Positions 1 to 10,265 of a DNA stretch of 46,077 bases are shown here, one piece after another. Made by a program: the position numbers and the translations under genes. The first letter of the stretch is position 1; each line of letters starts with the position of its first letter. Under the pieces are notes generated by a model, which had not been told where the DNA came from, searched no databases, and saw only the letters and a list, made by a program, of their open reading frames with translations. Source of the stretch: Roseomonas sp. (GTDB lineage: Bacteria > Pseudomonadota > Alphaproteobacteria > Acetobacterales > Acetobacteraceae); the NCBI GenBank assembly GCA_020250005.1, contig JADCES010000164.1, positions 1-46,077 of the forward strand. Direction: 5' to 3'.

Positions 1-1473
1 CAGGAAAAGCTTCGCATGGCGGAAGCGCTGGCGGAATTGGGGATTGATGTGATGGAAGCGGGCTTCCCCCTTGCCTCGCACGGGGACCTCGAAAGTGTGC
101 TGTCCATTGCGCAGCGCTTTGCCAAGGATGGGCCGGTGGTTTGCGGCCTGTCGCGCACGGCGCCCGCCGATATTCTGCGCGCGGCTGAGGCGGTGAAGCC
201 GGCGGCGCGCAAGCGTATTCATACTTTTGTTTCGACCAGTCCTTTGCATATGCGGGTGAAGCTGCGGCTTGAACCGGAACAGGTACTGGAATTGGTGACC
301 AGCAGTGTCGGTCTCGCGCGCCAGCATACGGATGATGTGGAATGGTCGGCGGAAGATGGCACGCGGACGGACCCGGATTTTCTGTGCCGTTGTGTGGAAG
401 CCGCCATCAAGGCGGGGGCCACCACCATCAATATCCCGGATACGGTGGGGTATGCGCTGCCTGAGGATATGACGCGCATTTTCACCATGGTGCGTGAACG
501 GGTGCCGGGTGCGGATCAGGTGGTCTTGTCCGCGCATAACCATAATGATCTCGGCCTGGCGGTGGCGAATACGCTTGCCGCCATTCGTGCCGGCGTGCGC
601 CAGATTGAAGCCACCATCAATGGCATTGGCGAACGTGCGGGCAATGCCTCGATCGAAGAAGTGGTGATGGCGCTGCGCACGCGCGCCGATGCGATCCCGG
701 TTTCGAATGGGATTGTCACGCAGAATATCCTGAAGACCAGCCGGCTGCTGGCGACGATTACGGGTTTTGACGTGCAGCCGAATAAGGCGATTGTGGGCCG
801 CAATGCCTTCGCGCATGAATCTGGCATCCATCAGGATGGCGTGCTGAAGGACAAATCCACCTATGAAATCATGACGCCGGAATCTGTCGGCTGGTCCACA
901 TCTTCGCTGGTGATGGGCAAGCATTCCGGCCGCGCTGCCTTCCGCGACAAGCTGAAGGCCATGGGCTATGAGATCGGCGATAATCAGCTGAACGATGCCT
1001 TCCGCCGCTTCAAGGACCTCGCGGACCGCAAGAAGGTGGTTTACGATGAGGACATTGTGGCGCTGGTGGATGATGAGGTGGTGCGCCAGAATGATAGGCT
1101 GAAGCTGGTGGCGCTGACGGTCGCGACGGGAATGAATACCCGCCCGACTGCGTCCATCGCCTTGGAAGTGGATGGCGAAAGGCGCGAAGGGGTGGCGGCC
1201 GGCGATGGCGCCGTGGATGCCACCTTCAATGCGCTGCGCCAGGCCTTCCCGCATGAAGTCAACCTCAAGCTCTATGCCGTGCAATCGGTCACGGGGGGTA
1301 CGGATGCCCAGGCGCGGGTGACCGTGCGGCTGGAAGAAGCCGGCAAGCTGGTGGATGGCCAGGGGGCGGATACGGATACGATTGTCGCCTCGGCCCGGGC
1401 CTATGTGCATGCGCTGAACAAGCTTTTGGTGAAGCGCGAACGCACGGCGCCGCCGGCGGTGCTGCGGGCCTGA
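1..1473 (+). CDS. leuA: 2-isopropylmalate synthase, 5'-truncated by window edge
   Basis: First committed step of leucine biosynthesis: condensation of acetyl-CoA with 2-oxoisovalerate to 2-isopropylmalate in the cytoplasm. The frame is open from base 1 (QEKLRMAEAL...), and the usual N-terminal metal-site motif (DTTLRDGEQ) is absent, so the true start lies upstream; the ATG at 16 is internal. Visible are the DVMEAGFP strand, the metal-binding HNHNDLGLAVAN motif (540-575), the NGIGERAGN loop, HESGIHQDG and GKHSGRAAF, then a C-terminal LeuA dimerisation/regulatory domain that normally binds leucine. About 490 residues remain of the roughly 510-520 usual in the family. The mreB gene follows after a 147-base gap, so leuA is probably transcribed separately. 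Confidence 0.95.
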   Translation, partial: QEKLRMAEALAELGIDVMEAGFPLASHGDLESVLSIAQRFAKDGPVVCGLSRTAPADILRAAEAVKPAARKRIHTFVSTSPLHMRVKLRLEPEQVLELVTSSVGLARQHTDDVEWSAEDGTRTDPDFLCRCVEAAIKAGATTINIPDTVGYALPEDMTRIFTMVRERVPGADQVVLSAHNHNDLGLAVANTLAAIRAGVRQIEATINGIGERAGNASIEEVVMALRTRADAIPVSNGIVTQNILKTSRLLATITGFDVQPNKAIVGRNAFAHESGIHQDGVLKDKSTYEIMTPESVGWSTSSLVMGKHSGRAAFRDKLKAMGYEIGDNQLNDAFRRFKDLADRKKVVYDEDIVALVDDEVVRQNDRLKLVALTVATGMNTRPTASIALEVDGERREGVAAGDGAVDATFNALRQAFPHEVNLKLYAVQSVTGGTDAQARVTVRLEEAGKLVDGQGADTDTIVASARAYVHALNKLLVKRERTAPPAVLRA

Positions 1474-1477
1474 AACG

Positions 1478-2664
<1,187 letters not shown>

Positions 2665-2688
2665 TAAGGGGAGAAAGGGTAGCGCCGC

Positions 2689-3555
2689 GTGATCAGGCTC
2701 AGCATCCCTCTCCGGCAGGCATTGGCGCGGCTTTCGCTGCCAATCATGATTGCCGTGGCCTTTGGGGTGATGCTGCTGGGCAAGGCGGATACGCTGCTGG
2801 TTGAAAGGCTGCGCAATACGCTGTCTGACGCGCTGGCGCCGATTTATGCCGCGATTTCCCAGCCCGTGAACGCGGTTGAGGAGGCAGTTTCGGAAATCCA
2901 GAGCCTGGCGACACTCCGCAGCGACAATGCGAGGCTGCGTGAGGAGAATGAGCGCCTGCGCCGCTGGCATGCGGCGGCACTGGGGCTTGAGGCTGAGAAT
3001 ACGCTGCTCCGGCGCCAGCTTGGCTTCATGCCGGAAGGCGCGCCGAATTTTCACGCGGCCCGCGTGGTGGCAGATGGTGGCGGTACCTATGCCCGCGCTG
3101 TGCTCCTGGCCATTCCGCCGCAACATGCCATCCGAAAGGGGCAGGTTGCCTTGGATGAACGCGGCTTTGTTGGTCGTGTCACGGAAGTGGGTTCACGTTC
3201 CGCCCGCGTGTTGCTGGCGACCGATATGAACAGCCGCGTGCCGGTCACACTTGAAGCCAGCCGCGCGCGCGCGGTGATGGCCGGCACCAATGGCGCGCGG
3301 CCACGACTTGCGCATTGGCCGGAAGGGGTCATTCCGCAGGAAGGCGAAAGGGTCGTCACCAGCGCCCAGGCCAATGCCTTCCCCGCTGGCCTGCCGGTGG
3401 GCGTGGTGCGGCGCAACGCGCAAGGGTCTTTGGAAGTGGAGCTTTTCGCGCGGCTCGATAATCTTGAAATGGTGCGGCTGTTTGACTTTGGCCTTTCGGG
3501 CATTTTGCCGCCGGAAGCGGTGGCGCGCCCGGAACCGCGCCCGTCGCGGCGTTGA
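2689..3555 (+). CDS. mreC: Rod shape-determining protein MreC
   Basis: Periplasmic scaffold of the Rod complex, thought to contact PBP2 and signal its activation. The 288-residue protein has one N-terminal membrane anchor (roughly residues 17-35, ending in MLLGK). A coiled coil rich in E/R/L follows (about 60-105), then the two beta-barrel subdomains of the MreC core, visible in GQVALDERGFVGRVTEVG and GLPVGVVRR. The start is GTG at 2689, preceded by the purine-rich stretch gaaaggg; no in-frame ATG precedes the membrane segment. The Pro/Arg-rich C-terminus is dispensable-looking and typical of alphaproteobacterial forms. mreD starts 9 bases after the stop. Confidence 0.93.
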   Translation: MIRLSIPLRQALARLSLPIMIAVAFGVMLLGKADTLLVERLRNTLSDALAPIYAAISQPVNAVEEAVSEIQSLATLRSDNARLREENERLRRWHAAALGLEAENTLLRRQLGFMPEGAPNFHAARVVADGGGTYARAVLLAIPPQHAIRKGQVALDERGFVGRVTEVGSRSARVLLATDMNSRVPVTLEASRARAVMAGTNGARPRLAHWPEGVIPQEGERVVTSAQANAFPAGLPVGVVRRNAQGSLEVELFARLDNLEMVRLFDFGLSGILPPEAVARPEPRPSRR

Positions 3556-3564
3556 GCACCGCAG

Positions 3565-4128
3565 ATGAGCCTTGCACCAAAACTCCGCGCGCCGCCCCCC
3601 GGGCGCCCGGAACCGCCGCAGGATTTGCCGCGGCGGCTTGAAGCACTGCTGCGCCTTGCCTTTCCGTTGCTGTCCACTGCGGTGGTGCTGATCCTCTCGG
3701 CGACACCCACCGGCCTGCCGGCGCTGGCCTTTGCATTGGCCATGCCGGCGATTGCCTTCTGGACCGTGTTTCGCCCCGCCGGCATGGCGCCGCCAGTGGT
3801 CTTCGTGCTCGGGCTATTGTTGGATTTGCTGACGATGGCGCCGCTTGGCGTGCATATCATCGCGCTGCTGGCGCTGCATGGGGCTGCGATGCGGCTCCGC
3901 TTCTGGTTGGCACGGCAAGGCTTCTTTCTGGTTTGGTTGTGTTTTTGTGCCGGTGCCCTGGGTGCCACGCTGCTCGCCTGGGGGTTCACGGCGCTGTTGC
4001 TGCTGACCTTGCCGCCCTGGCAGCCCATTTTCCACACACTGCTGCTGACAACAGGGCTTTATCCGCCCATCGCCATTTTGCTGTCGCGCGCGCATGAAGC
4101 GATGCGCCGGGCGGAGAATGCGCCATGA
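3565..4128 (+). CDS. mreD: Rod shape-determining protein MreD
   Basis: Small polytopic inner-membrane partner of MreC in the Rod complex. The 187-residue product has a proline-rich cytoplasmic N-terminus (APPPGRPEPPQDLP). About five to six hydrophobic segments follow, including VFVLGLLLDLLTMAPLG, whose DLLTxxPLG pattern is characteristic of MreD. Sequence conservation in the family is weak, so the call rests on position between mreC and mrdA, size and this motif. Its stop overlaps the mrdA start by four bases (ATGA at 4125-4128), indicating translational coupling. Confidence 0.88.
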   Translation: MSLAPKLRAPPPGRPEPPQDLPRRLEALLRLAFPLLSTAVVLILSATPTGLPALAFALAMPAIAFWTVFRPAGMAPPVVFVLGLLLDLLTMAPLGVHIIALLALHGAAMRLRFWLARQGFFLVWLCFCAGALGATLLAWGFTALLLLTLPPWQPIFHTLLLTTGLYPPIAILLSRAHEAMRRAENAP

Positions 4129-6032
4129 AGCTTTGGCCCGGGCGGCGCGCTTCTGGCTTTGGCGCCAATACGAATATCAAGCGGGAAGAAGAACGACGCC
4201 GCACCATCTTCACGCGTCGCGCTGCCTTTCTTGGTGCGGTGCAATTGGGCGCGCTCGGCTTTCTTGGCCATCGGCTCTATCGCTTGCAGATTGAAGAAGG
4301 TCGGCGCTACGCCACACTCGCTGAAGAAAACCGTGTCAGCGCCAGGCTTTTCGCCCCACCGCGCGGGCGTATTTTGGATCGGCGCGGTGAAGTGGTGGCG
4401 GGCAATCGGCTGAATTGGCGCGCTTTGCTGGTTGCGGAACAGACCGCCGATGTCACCGCCACGATCGAAACCTTCTCCCGCATCGTGCCCCTGCAGGATC
4501 ACGAAAAGGCGCGGATCGAACGCGATATTCGCCGCAATCGCCGCTTCGTGCCCGTGATCCTGCGCGAATTCCTGAGCTGGGAGGAAATGGCGGCGATTGA
4601 AGTGAATGCGCCCGATCTGCCTGGTGTTTCGGTGGATATGGGCACCACGCGCATCTATCCCGAAACCGAACATCTGGCGCATGTGCTTGGCTATGTCGGC
4701 ACGCCGACCGAACAGGAAGCGGGCGATGAGGGTATCGTCAACCTGCCCGGCATGCGTGTTGGCCGCGCGGGGTTGGAGCGTTTCCATGACCGTGTGCTGC
4801 GTGGCCGCGCCGGCGCGGTGCAGGTTGAAGTCAATGCGCTTGGCCGTGTGATCCGTGAATTGGATCGGCGCGAAGGCATTCCGGGCCAGGATGTGCAAAT
4901 CTCGGTCGATGCCGGGCTGCAAAAGGCCATTCGTGACAAGATTGATGAAGGCACTACCGCTGTGCTGTTGGATGCGCGCAATGGCGAAGTGCTTGCCATG
5001 GCGACCAAGCCTTCCTTTGATCCCAATATCTTCAATTCCGGCGTCAGCGCGGCACAATGGCGGCAATGGACCGCATCGCGTTCCACACCGCTGATCAATC
5101 GCGCCACCAATGGGCTTTATGCGCCAGGGTCCACCTTCAAGATGGTGGTCGCCTTGGCGGCGCTGGAAGCCAAGGTATGCCGGCCCGGCGATATCGTGCA
5201 TTGCCCCGGCCATTTCGACTTTGGCGATAATCGCTTTCATTGCCACAAGCAAAGCGGCCATGGCGGCATGAATATGCGCACTGCCATATCACTGAGTTGC
5301 GATGTCTATTTCTATGAAATGGCGCGGCGTACGGGCATGGATCGCATCGCCGCCATGTCGCATCGCTTCGGGCTTGGCGTTGATCTGGACATTGAATTGC
5401 CCGGCACGCGCCGCGGGCTGGTGCCAACCCGCGCCTGGCGACAGGCGCAAGGGCATCCCTGGAATATCGGCGATACGATTGTGCATGGCATTGGCCAGGG
5501 GTTTTATCAGCTCACGCCGCTTTCCCTTGCGGTGATGACCGCGCGGCTTGCGACCGGGCGCGCCGTACAGCCGCATCTGACACGCGCCATTGCCGGCCAA
5601 CCGGTGCGCGGCAGCAGGCCAGAGGATTGGCCATCCCTCGGCATCCCGGAAGCCGATATGCGCGTGGTGCGCGAAGCCATGTGGGCCGTGGTGAATGGCG
5701 GCGGTACGGCGGGCGCGGCGCGGCTGCCCGGCCAATTGGGCGTCATGGCCGGCAAGACTGGCACAACGCAGGTCCGGCGTGTTTCCCGCGAACAGCGCGA
5801 AAGGGGTTTTAATGTCGCGACCCTGCCGCGCGAATGGCGCCCGCATGCCTTGTTCGTTGCCTATGCGCCTTATGACAATCCGGTCTTCGCCCTTTCGGTG
5901 ATTGTGGAACACGGCACCAGCGGCTCAGGCGCCGCAGCCCCCTTGGCGCGCGATATTCTGGTGGAAGCCTTCCAGCGCCTGCCCATCACGCCCCAGCCGC
6001 GTGATCCGCGCGTGGCAGAGCTTGGCCGATGA
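4125..6032 (+). CDS. mrdA: Penicillin-binding protein 2 (peptidoglycan transpeptidase)
   Basis: Class B PBP that crosslinks newly made lateral-wall peptidoglycan together with RodA. The 635-residue product has a basic cytoplasmic N-terminus, one membrane helix (about residues 39-58) and the non-penicillin-binding dimerisation domain containing the conserved PPRGRILDRRG. The transpeptidase domain follows. The catalytic SxxK is STFK with Ser336 and Lys339; the SxN-type motif is SCD in SLSCDVYFYEMA; the KTG motif is at 544-546 (AGKTGTTQ). The length is normal. The start overlaps the mreD stop, and the stop overlaps the rodA start by four bases. Confidence 0.95.
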   Translation: MKLWPGRRASGFGANTNIKREEERRRTIFTRRAAFLGAVQLGALGFLGHRLYRLQIEEGRRYATLAEENRVSARLFAPPRGRILDRRGEVVAGNRLNWRALLVAEQTADVTATIETFSRIVPLQDHEKARIERDIRRNRRFVPVILREFLSWEEMAAIEVNAPDLPGVSVDMGTTRIYPETEHLAHVLGYVGTPTEQEAGDEGIVNLPGMRVGRAGLERFHDRVLRGRAGAVQVEVNALGRVIRELDRREGIPGQDVQISVDAGLQKAIRDKIDEGTTAVLLDARNGEVLAMATKPSFDPNIFNSGVSAAQWRQWTASRSTPLINRATNGLYAPGSTFKMVVALAALEAKVCRPGDIVHCPGHFDFGDNRFHCHKQSGHGGMNMRTAISLSCDVYFYEMARRTGMDRIAAMSHRFGLGVDLDIELPGTRRGLVPTRAWRQAQGHPWNIGDTIVHGIGQGFYQLTPLSLAVMTARLATGRAVQPHLTRAIAGQPVRGSRPEDWPSLGIPEADMRVVREAMWAVVNGGGTAGAARLPGQLGVMAGKTGTTQVRRVSREQRERGFNVATLPREWRPHALFVAYAPYDNPVFALSVIVEHGTSGSGAAAPLARDILVEAFQRLPITPQPRDPRVAELGR

Positions 6033-7174
6033 TTTTCGAACGTCGCCTGCTCACGGAAAGCCGCGGCGCTGGCTTGGTTTCCAAGCTCTGGCGCGTGCCA
6101 TGGCTATTTGTGGTGCTGCTCGGCGGTATTGCCGCGATTGGCTATGTCGCGCTGTGGACTGCGGGCAGCGGCAATGCGGATGCCTATGCGCAGAAGCACG
6201 CGCTGCGCTTTGGCTTCTGCCTGGTGATCATGCTGAGCATCGCCTTCATTGATATCAGGATCATCCTGCGCTTCGCCTGGGTGGGCTATGCCTTTGCGCT
6301 CGGCCTGCTGGTGCTGGTGCTGTTTCACGGCAATGTCGGCAAGGGGGCGCAGCGTTGGCTGGATATCGGGCCGGTGCAATTGCAGCCATCGGAGCTGATG
6401 AAAATCATGCTGGCTTTGGGTTTGGCGGCCTGGTTTCATCGCGCTTCCTGGGAACGCATGGGCAATCCGCTATTCCTGATCCCGCCCGCGCTGATGGTAC
6501 TGGTACCGGTCGGCCTGATCCTGAAGCAGCCCAATCTTGGCACCGCCTTGATCACTGCCATGATTGGCGCCGCCGTGTTTTGGGCGGCCGGCATGCGCTG
6601 GTGGAAATTCGCGCTGGTCGCCGGGGCTGCCGCCATCGCCGCGCCCATCGCCTATGATCATTTGCGCGATTATCAGCGCGCACGCATCACGACCTTTCTT
6701 GACCCGGAAAGCGATCCGCTGGGTGCGGGCTACAACATCATCCAATCCAAGATCGCGCTTGGTTCGGGCGGGATGTGGGGCAAGGGCTTCCTGCAAGGCA
6801 CGCAGGGGCATTTGAACTTTTTGCCGGAAAAGCAGACGGATTTCATCTTCACCCTGATCGCCGAGGAATTCGGCTTCATCGGCGCCATCGCCACACTCTT
6901 CATGCTGCTATCGGTGATTGTGTTCTGCTACATCGTCGCCTTCCGGTCGCGCCATCAATTCGGCCGGCTGCTCGCGATTGGGCTTGGCACCAATTTCTTC
7001 CTCTATGTCTTTGTGAATGTCGCCATGGTCACCGGCGCCATTCCGGTGGGTGGCGTGCCGCTGCCGCTGATCAGCCATGGCGGTTCGGCCATGCTGACGG
7101 TGATGATCGGCTTCGGGCTATTGCTGTCCGCCTATGTGCATCGAGACGCCGAATTGGGGCCGATGCGTGAATAG
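6029..7174 (+). CDS. rodA: Rod shape-determining peptidoglycan glycosyltransferase RodA
   Basis: SEDS-family polymerase that extends glycan strands in complex with PBP2. The 381-residue protein has about ten membrane helices. It carries SEDS signatures: LDIGPVQLQPSELMKI in the first half, ITTFLDPESDPLGAGYNIIQS in the large loop, QTDFIFTLIAEEFGFIGA and PVGGVPLPLISHGGSAM near the end. The loop aspartate expected for catalysis lies in the FLDPESDPLG stretch. Coupled to mrdA by the ATGA overlap at 6029-6032. The downstream metal ATPase frame begins inside its 3' end. Confidence 0.96.
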   Translation: MIFERRLLTESRGAGLVSKLWRVPWLFVVLLGGIAAIGYVALWTAGSGNADAYAQKHALRFGFCLVIMLSIAFIDIRIILRFAWVGYAFALGLLVLVLFHGNVGKGAQRWLDIGPVQLQPSELMKIMLALGLAAWFHRASWERMGNPLFLIPPALMVLVPVGLILKQPNLGTALITAMIGAAVFWAAGMRWWKFALVAGAAAIAAPIAYDHLRDYQRARITTFLDPESDPLGAGYNIIQSKIALGSGGMWGKGFLQGTQGHLNFLPEKQTDFIFTLIAEEFGFIGAIATLFMLLSVIVFCYIVAFRSRHQFGRLLAIGLGTNFFLYVFVNVAMVTGAIPVGGVPLPLISHGGSAMLTVMIGFGLLLSAYVHRDAELGPMRE

Positions 7175-9464
7175 CGCGCGGCTGCTGCTGGCTTGGGTGT
7201 TGGCCGGGCTGGTGGCGGGCATCGTGCTGCAAATCTCGGGGCATCCCGCTTACGCCACCATCGCCTGGGCTGCGGCTTCCCTGCCGGTTGCGCTGCATGT
7301 CGCGATTGGGGTGGTCCGCTCGCTTTTGGGTGGGCGGCTTGGCGTGGATGTGATTGCGCTTTTCTCCATCCTTGGCGCGCTCGCACTGGATGAAGCCGCT
7401 GCGGCGGCGGTGATTGCGCTGATGGTGGCGGGTGGCGAGGCTTTGGAAGCCTGGGCCGAGGGCCGCGCGCAAGGGGCGCTGACCGATCTTCTGGCCCGCG
7501 CCCCACGCGGTGCGGCACGCATCCACAATGGCGAGATCAGCGACATCACGCTGGATGCCATCGCGCCCGGTGATCTGCTGCTCGTCCGCCCCGGAGAAAC
7601 CGTCCCCGCCGATGGCACGCTGGAAGATGCTGGCGCGACGCTCGATGAAAGCATGCTGACCGGCGAACCACTGCCCGTTTCGCTGGCACAAGGTGCAAGG
7701 CTGCGCAGCGGTGCAGTGAATGCTGGCGGTGCCTTTCGCATGCAGGCGACAGCGGGGGCGGCGGGCAGCACCTATGCCGCCATCATCCGGTTGACCCAGG
7801 CAGCGGCGCAATCGCGCGCGCCGCTGGTGCGGCTTGCGGATCAATGGGCCATTGCCTTCATCATCCTGACCTGCTGCCTGGCCGGCGCGGCCTGGTTGAT
7901 TTCCGGCGATCCGCGCCGCGCCCTGGCGGTGCTGGTGGTGGCGACCCCCTGCCCGCTCATTCTCGCTGCGCCCATTGCGCTGGTTGCCGGCATTGGTCGC
8001 GCGGCACGGCGCGGCATTGTGGTGAAGGGCGGCGCCGCGCTGGAACGGCTCGCGCGCATTCGCACCGTGATTTTCGACAAGACCGGCACCCTCACGCCCG
8101 GCCGGCCTAGGCTGGCGGGGATTGAGGCCGATCCCGCGCTTGGCCGCGATGCCGCGCTCCGCCTCGGGGCCGCCTTGGCGCAGGCTTCCACCCATCCGGT
8201 TTCCGTTGCCTTGGTGGCCGCCGCCCGCGCGCGTGGCTTTGATCTGCCCGTGCCAGAAAGCGTGGAGGAAACCCCAGGCGGTGGCCTCTCCGGCCTCGTG
8301 GAGGGCAAGGCGCTGACCCTTGGCAGTGAGGGTTTTTTGATCGGCCAAGGCATGGGCCCGGAAAACGGACTTTTCGCCGCCGCCTTGGTGAGTGCCGCCG
8401 GTTCGGTTGGCTGGCTGGCGGTGGAAGGGCGCGCAGCGGCGGCCTTCATCATGGCCGATGGGCTCCGCGAAGAAGCGCCCCGCGCCGTGCGGGCACTCCG
8501 CCAGCTTGGCATTGCGCGCATTCTGATGGTGACCGGGGATCGCGCCGCCGCCGCCACACCCATCGCGGCGGCGCTTCGCCTGGATGCGATGCTCGCGGAC
8601 CGCGACCCGGAAGGAAAGCTGATCGCGCTCCGGGCCGAGGCCGCGAATGGCCCGGTCGCCATGGTGGGTGATGGTGTGAATGACGCGCCGGTGCTCGCCG
8701 CCGCTGATGTCGGCATTGCCATGGGCGCGCATGGTACCGCCGCTGCGGCTGAAGCGGGTGATGTTGTGCTGCTTGCGGATCGGTTGGACCGCGCGCCGGA
8801 AGCGATTGCCATTGCCCGCCGCGCGCGGCGCATTGCGCTGCAAGCCATTCTGCTCGGCATGGGTTTGTCGCTGATGGCCATGATGGCGGCGGCTTTTGGG
8901 TGGCTGACCCCGCTGGCCGGCGCGCTGTTGCAGGAAGCGATTGATGTCGCGGCCATCCTTTACGCTTTGCGCGCCCTTTTGCCCGGCAATGACGGCGGCG
9001 CGGCGCGGCTTACGCATGAGGCAGGGCTAACGGAGCGCGTTGCCGAACATGCCGGGCTGCGTGACCTGGCCGAGGCTTTGCGCGGCGCCGGTGAGACGCT
9101 GCATGAAGGCCCCGCGCAGCTTGCCGCATTGCGCGCGCTTGAACGGCGGCTCCGCGATGAATTGCTGCCGCATCAGGCGGCCGAGGAAAGCGCGCTTTAC
9201 CCGGAAGCCGCCGCGCGGCTCGGCGGGCAGGACCCGCTGGGCGTCTTGCTGCGCATGCATACCGAAATCGAGGGGCTGGCGGATCGCTTTTCCACCCTGC
9301 TGCCGCTTGCCGAAGCACCGGGCGGCTTTGCCGAGGTAGCGCCGGCGCTCAGGCGCACCCTATTCGCCTTGGAAGCCTTGCTCGCGCTTCATCTGACGGC
9401 GGAGGAGGAAGCCTTGGCCGGCCTGACCGGGCCTGAGCACGAGGCCGCGCATTCCCCTCGCTAA
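7167..9464 (+). CDS. P1B-5-type metal-transporting ATPase with C-terminal hemerythrin domain
   Basis: ATP-driven export of a transition metal, most likely Fe(II) or Ni(II). No N-terminal HMA metal-binding domain is present. The membrane metal site is TPCPLI, the TPC form that marks subgroup P1B-5. The phosphorylation motif is DKTGTLTPG, the HP motif is ASTHPVSVAL and the hinge is MVGDGVNDAPVL. After the last membrane helices, the final ~140 residues form a hemerythrin-like bundle with His/Glu ligands in LPHQAAEESALYPE, RMHTEIEGL and LHLTAEEEAL. Subgroup P1B-5 is known for such fusions (for example Sinorhizobium Nia). I prefer GTG 7167, overlapping the rodA stop; an in-frame ATG at 7134 would add 11 unlikely residues. 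Confidence 0.9.
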   Translation: MNSARLLLAWVLAGLVAGIVLQISGHPAYATIAWAAASLPVALHVAIGVVRSLLGGRLGVDVIALFSILGALALDEAAAAAVIALMVAGGEALEAWAEGRAQGALTDLLARAPRGAARIHNGEISDITLDAIAPGDLLLVRPGETVPADGTLEDAGATLDESMLTGEPLPVSLAQGARLRSGAVNAGGAFRMQATAGAAGSTYAAIIRLTQAAAQSRAPLVRLADQWAIAFIILTCCLAGAAWLISGDPRRALAVLVVATPCPLILAAPIALVAGIGRAARRGIVVKGGAALERLARIRTVIFDKTGTLTPGRPRLAGIEADPALGRDAALRLGAALAQASTHPVSVALVAAARARGFDLPVPESVEETPGGGLSGLVEGKALTLGSEGFLIGQGMGPENGLFAAALVSAAGSVGWLAVEGRAAAAFIMADGLREEAPRAVRALRQLGIARILMVTGDRAAAATPIAAALRLDAMLADRDPEGKLIALRAEAANGPVAMVGDGVNDAPVLAAADVGIAMGAHGTAAAAEAGDVVLLADRLDRAPEAIAIARRARRIALQAILLGMGLSLMAMMAAAFGWLTPLAGALLQEAIDVAAILYALRALLPGNDGGAARLTHEAGLTERVAEHAGLRDLAEALRGAGETLHEGPAQLAALRALERRLRDELLPHQAAEESALYPEAAARLGGQDPLGVLLRMHTEIEGLADRFSTLLPLAEAPGGFAEVAPALRRTLFALEALLALHLTAEEEALAGLTGPEHEAAHSPR

Positions 9465-9497
9465 ACCACTCGTTTCTGCGCTAAAGCCTGTTTTGAG

Positions 9498-10253
9498 ATG
9501 AGCACGCAGCCCCCCGAATCCGAAGCGCCGAGCCGCGACGGGCTTTGGCCCATGCCGCCCGGCCCGCCGCATGAGGAACGCCATTTCACGCAGAATGAGG
9601 TGGTGCGTGATCTGGTGATCGGCACTGCCGATGGCCTGACCGTGCCCTTTGCTTTGGCGGCCGCCTTGTCCGGCGCCGTCGCGGCCAATCCGCTGATTGT
9701 CACGGCAGGTCTTGCGGAAATCGCCGCCGGCTGTGTTGCCATGGGGCTTGGTGGGTATCTGGCAGCGCGTACAGAGGCCGAGCATTTCACCGCCGAACGC
9801 AAGCGCGAAGAAGAAGAAACCGAAACCTACCCGGATCGCGAACGCTGGGAAGTGGCGGCGATCCTGCATCGCTATGGCGTGCGCGGTGATGCTTTGCGCA
9901 TGGCGGTGGACAGCATCTGCGCCGATAAGCGCCGCTGGGTGGATTTCATGATGCGCTTTGAATTGGATTTGAAGGAACCGCAGCCGGATCGCGCGGCGCG
10001 GTCAGCCATCACCATCGGCGGCGCCTAGGTGGTGGGCGGGTTATTGCCGCTGTCACCCTATATGCTGCTGGACAGCACGCAACAGGCCTTGGTGATTTCC
10101 GCCTGCATTACCGGCGTGGCGCTGGCGGGGTTCGGCTGGCTGAAGGCAAAAGCGACTGGCCTGCCCGCCACACGCGGTGCGGTGCAGACGCTGTTCATCG
10201 GCGGATTGGCCGCGAGTGTTGCCTATATGGTGGCGAAGTTGGTGGGGGGTTGA
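9498..10253 (+). pseudogene. VIT/CCC1-family Fe/Mn transporter interrupted by in-frame TAG
   Basis: Members of the VIT1/CCC1 family move Fe2+ or Mn2+ across membranes. From ATG 9498 the frame encodes the typical N-terminus (EVVRDLVIGTADGLTVPFAL), a second membrane helix, and the acidic cytoplasmic metal-binding helices (ERKREEEETETYPDRERWEV). It reads to ITIGGA, where TAG occurs at 10026-10028. The same frame resumes with VVGGLLPLSPYMLL and runs to a TGA at 10251-10253, supplying the three missing C-terminal helices. Family members usually have Tyr at the stop position, so one TAC or TAT to TAG change explains it. The first 176 residues alone lack half the membrane domain. A sequencing error cannot be excluded. 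It sits beside the metal ATPase. Confidence 0.85.
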
Positions 10254-10265
10254 TACCCCCCCCCC

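Noticed and set aside
4059-5261. 400-codon minus-strand frame opposite mrdA
   Set aside because: Antisense shadow of a clearly identified PBP2 with all catalytic motifs.
7071-9017. 648-codon open frame on the minus strand
   Set aside because: Lies opposite the metal ATPase; composition is the Arg/Gly/His/Gln-rich pattern of antisense to GC-rich coding DNA, with no recognisable domain.
10026-10028. TAG as pyrrolysine or programmed recoding
   Set aside because: No pyl genes or recoding structure seen; the residue position is ordinarily Tyr, so a point mutation or sequencing error is simpler.
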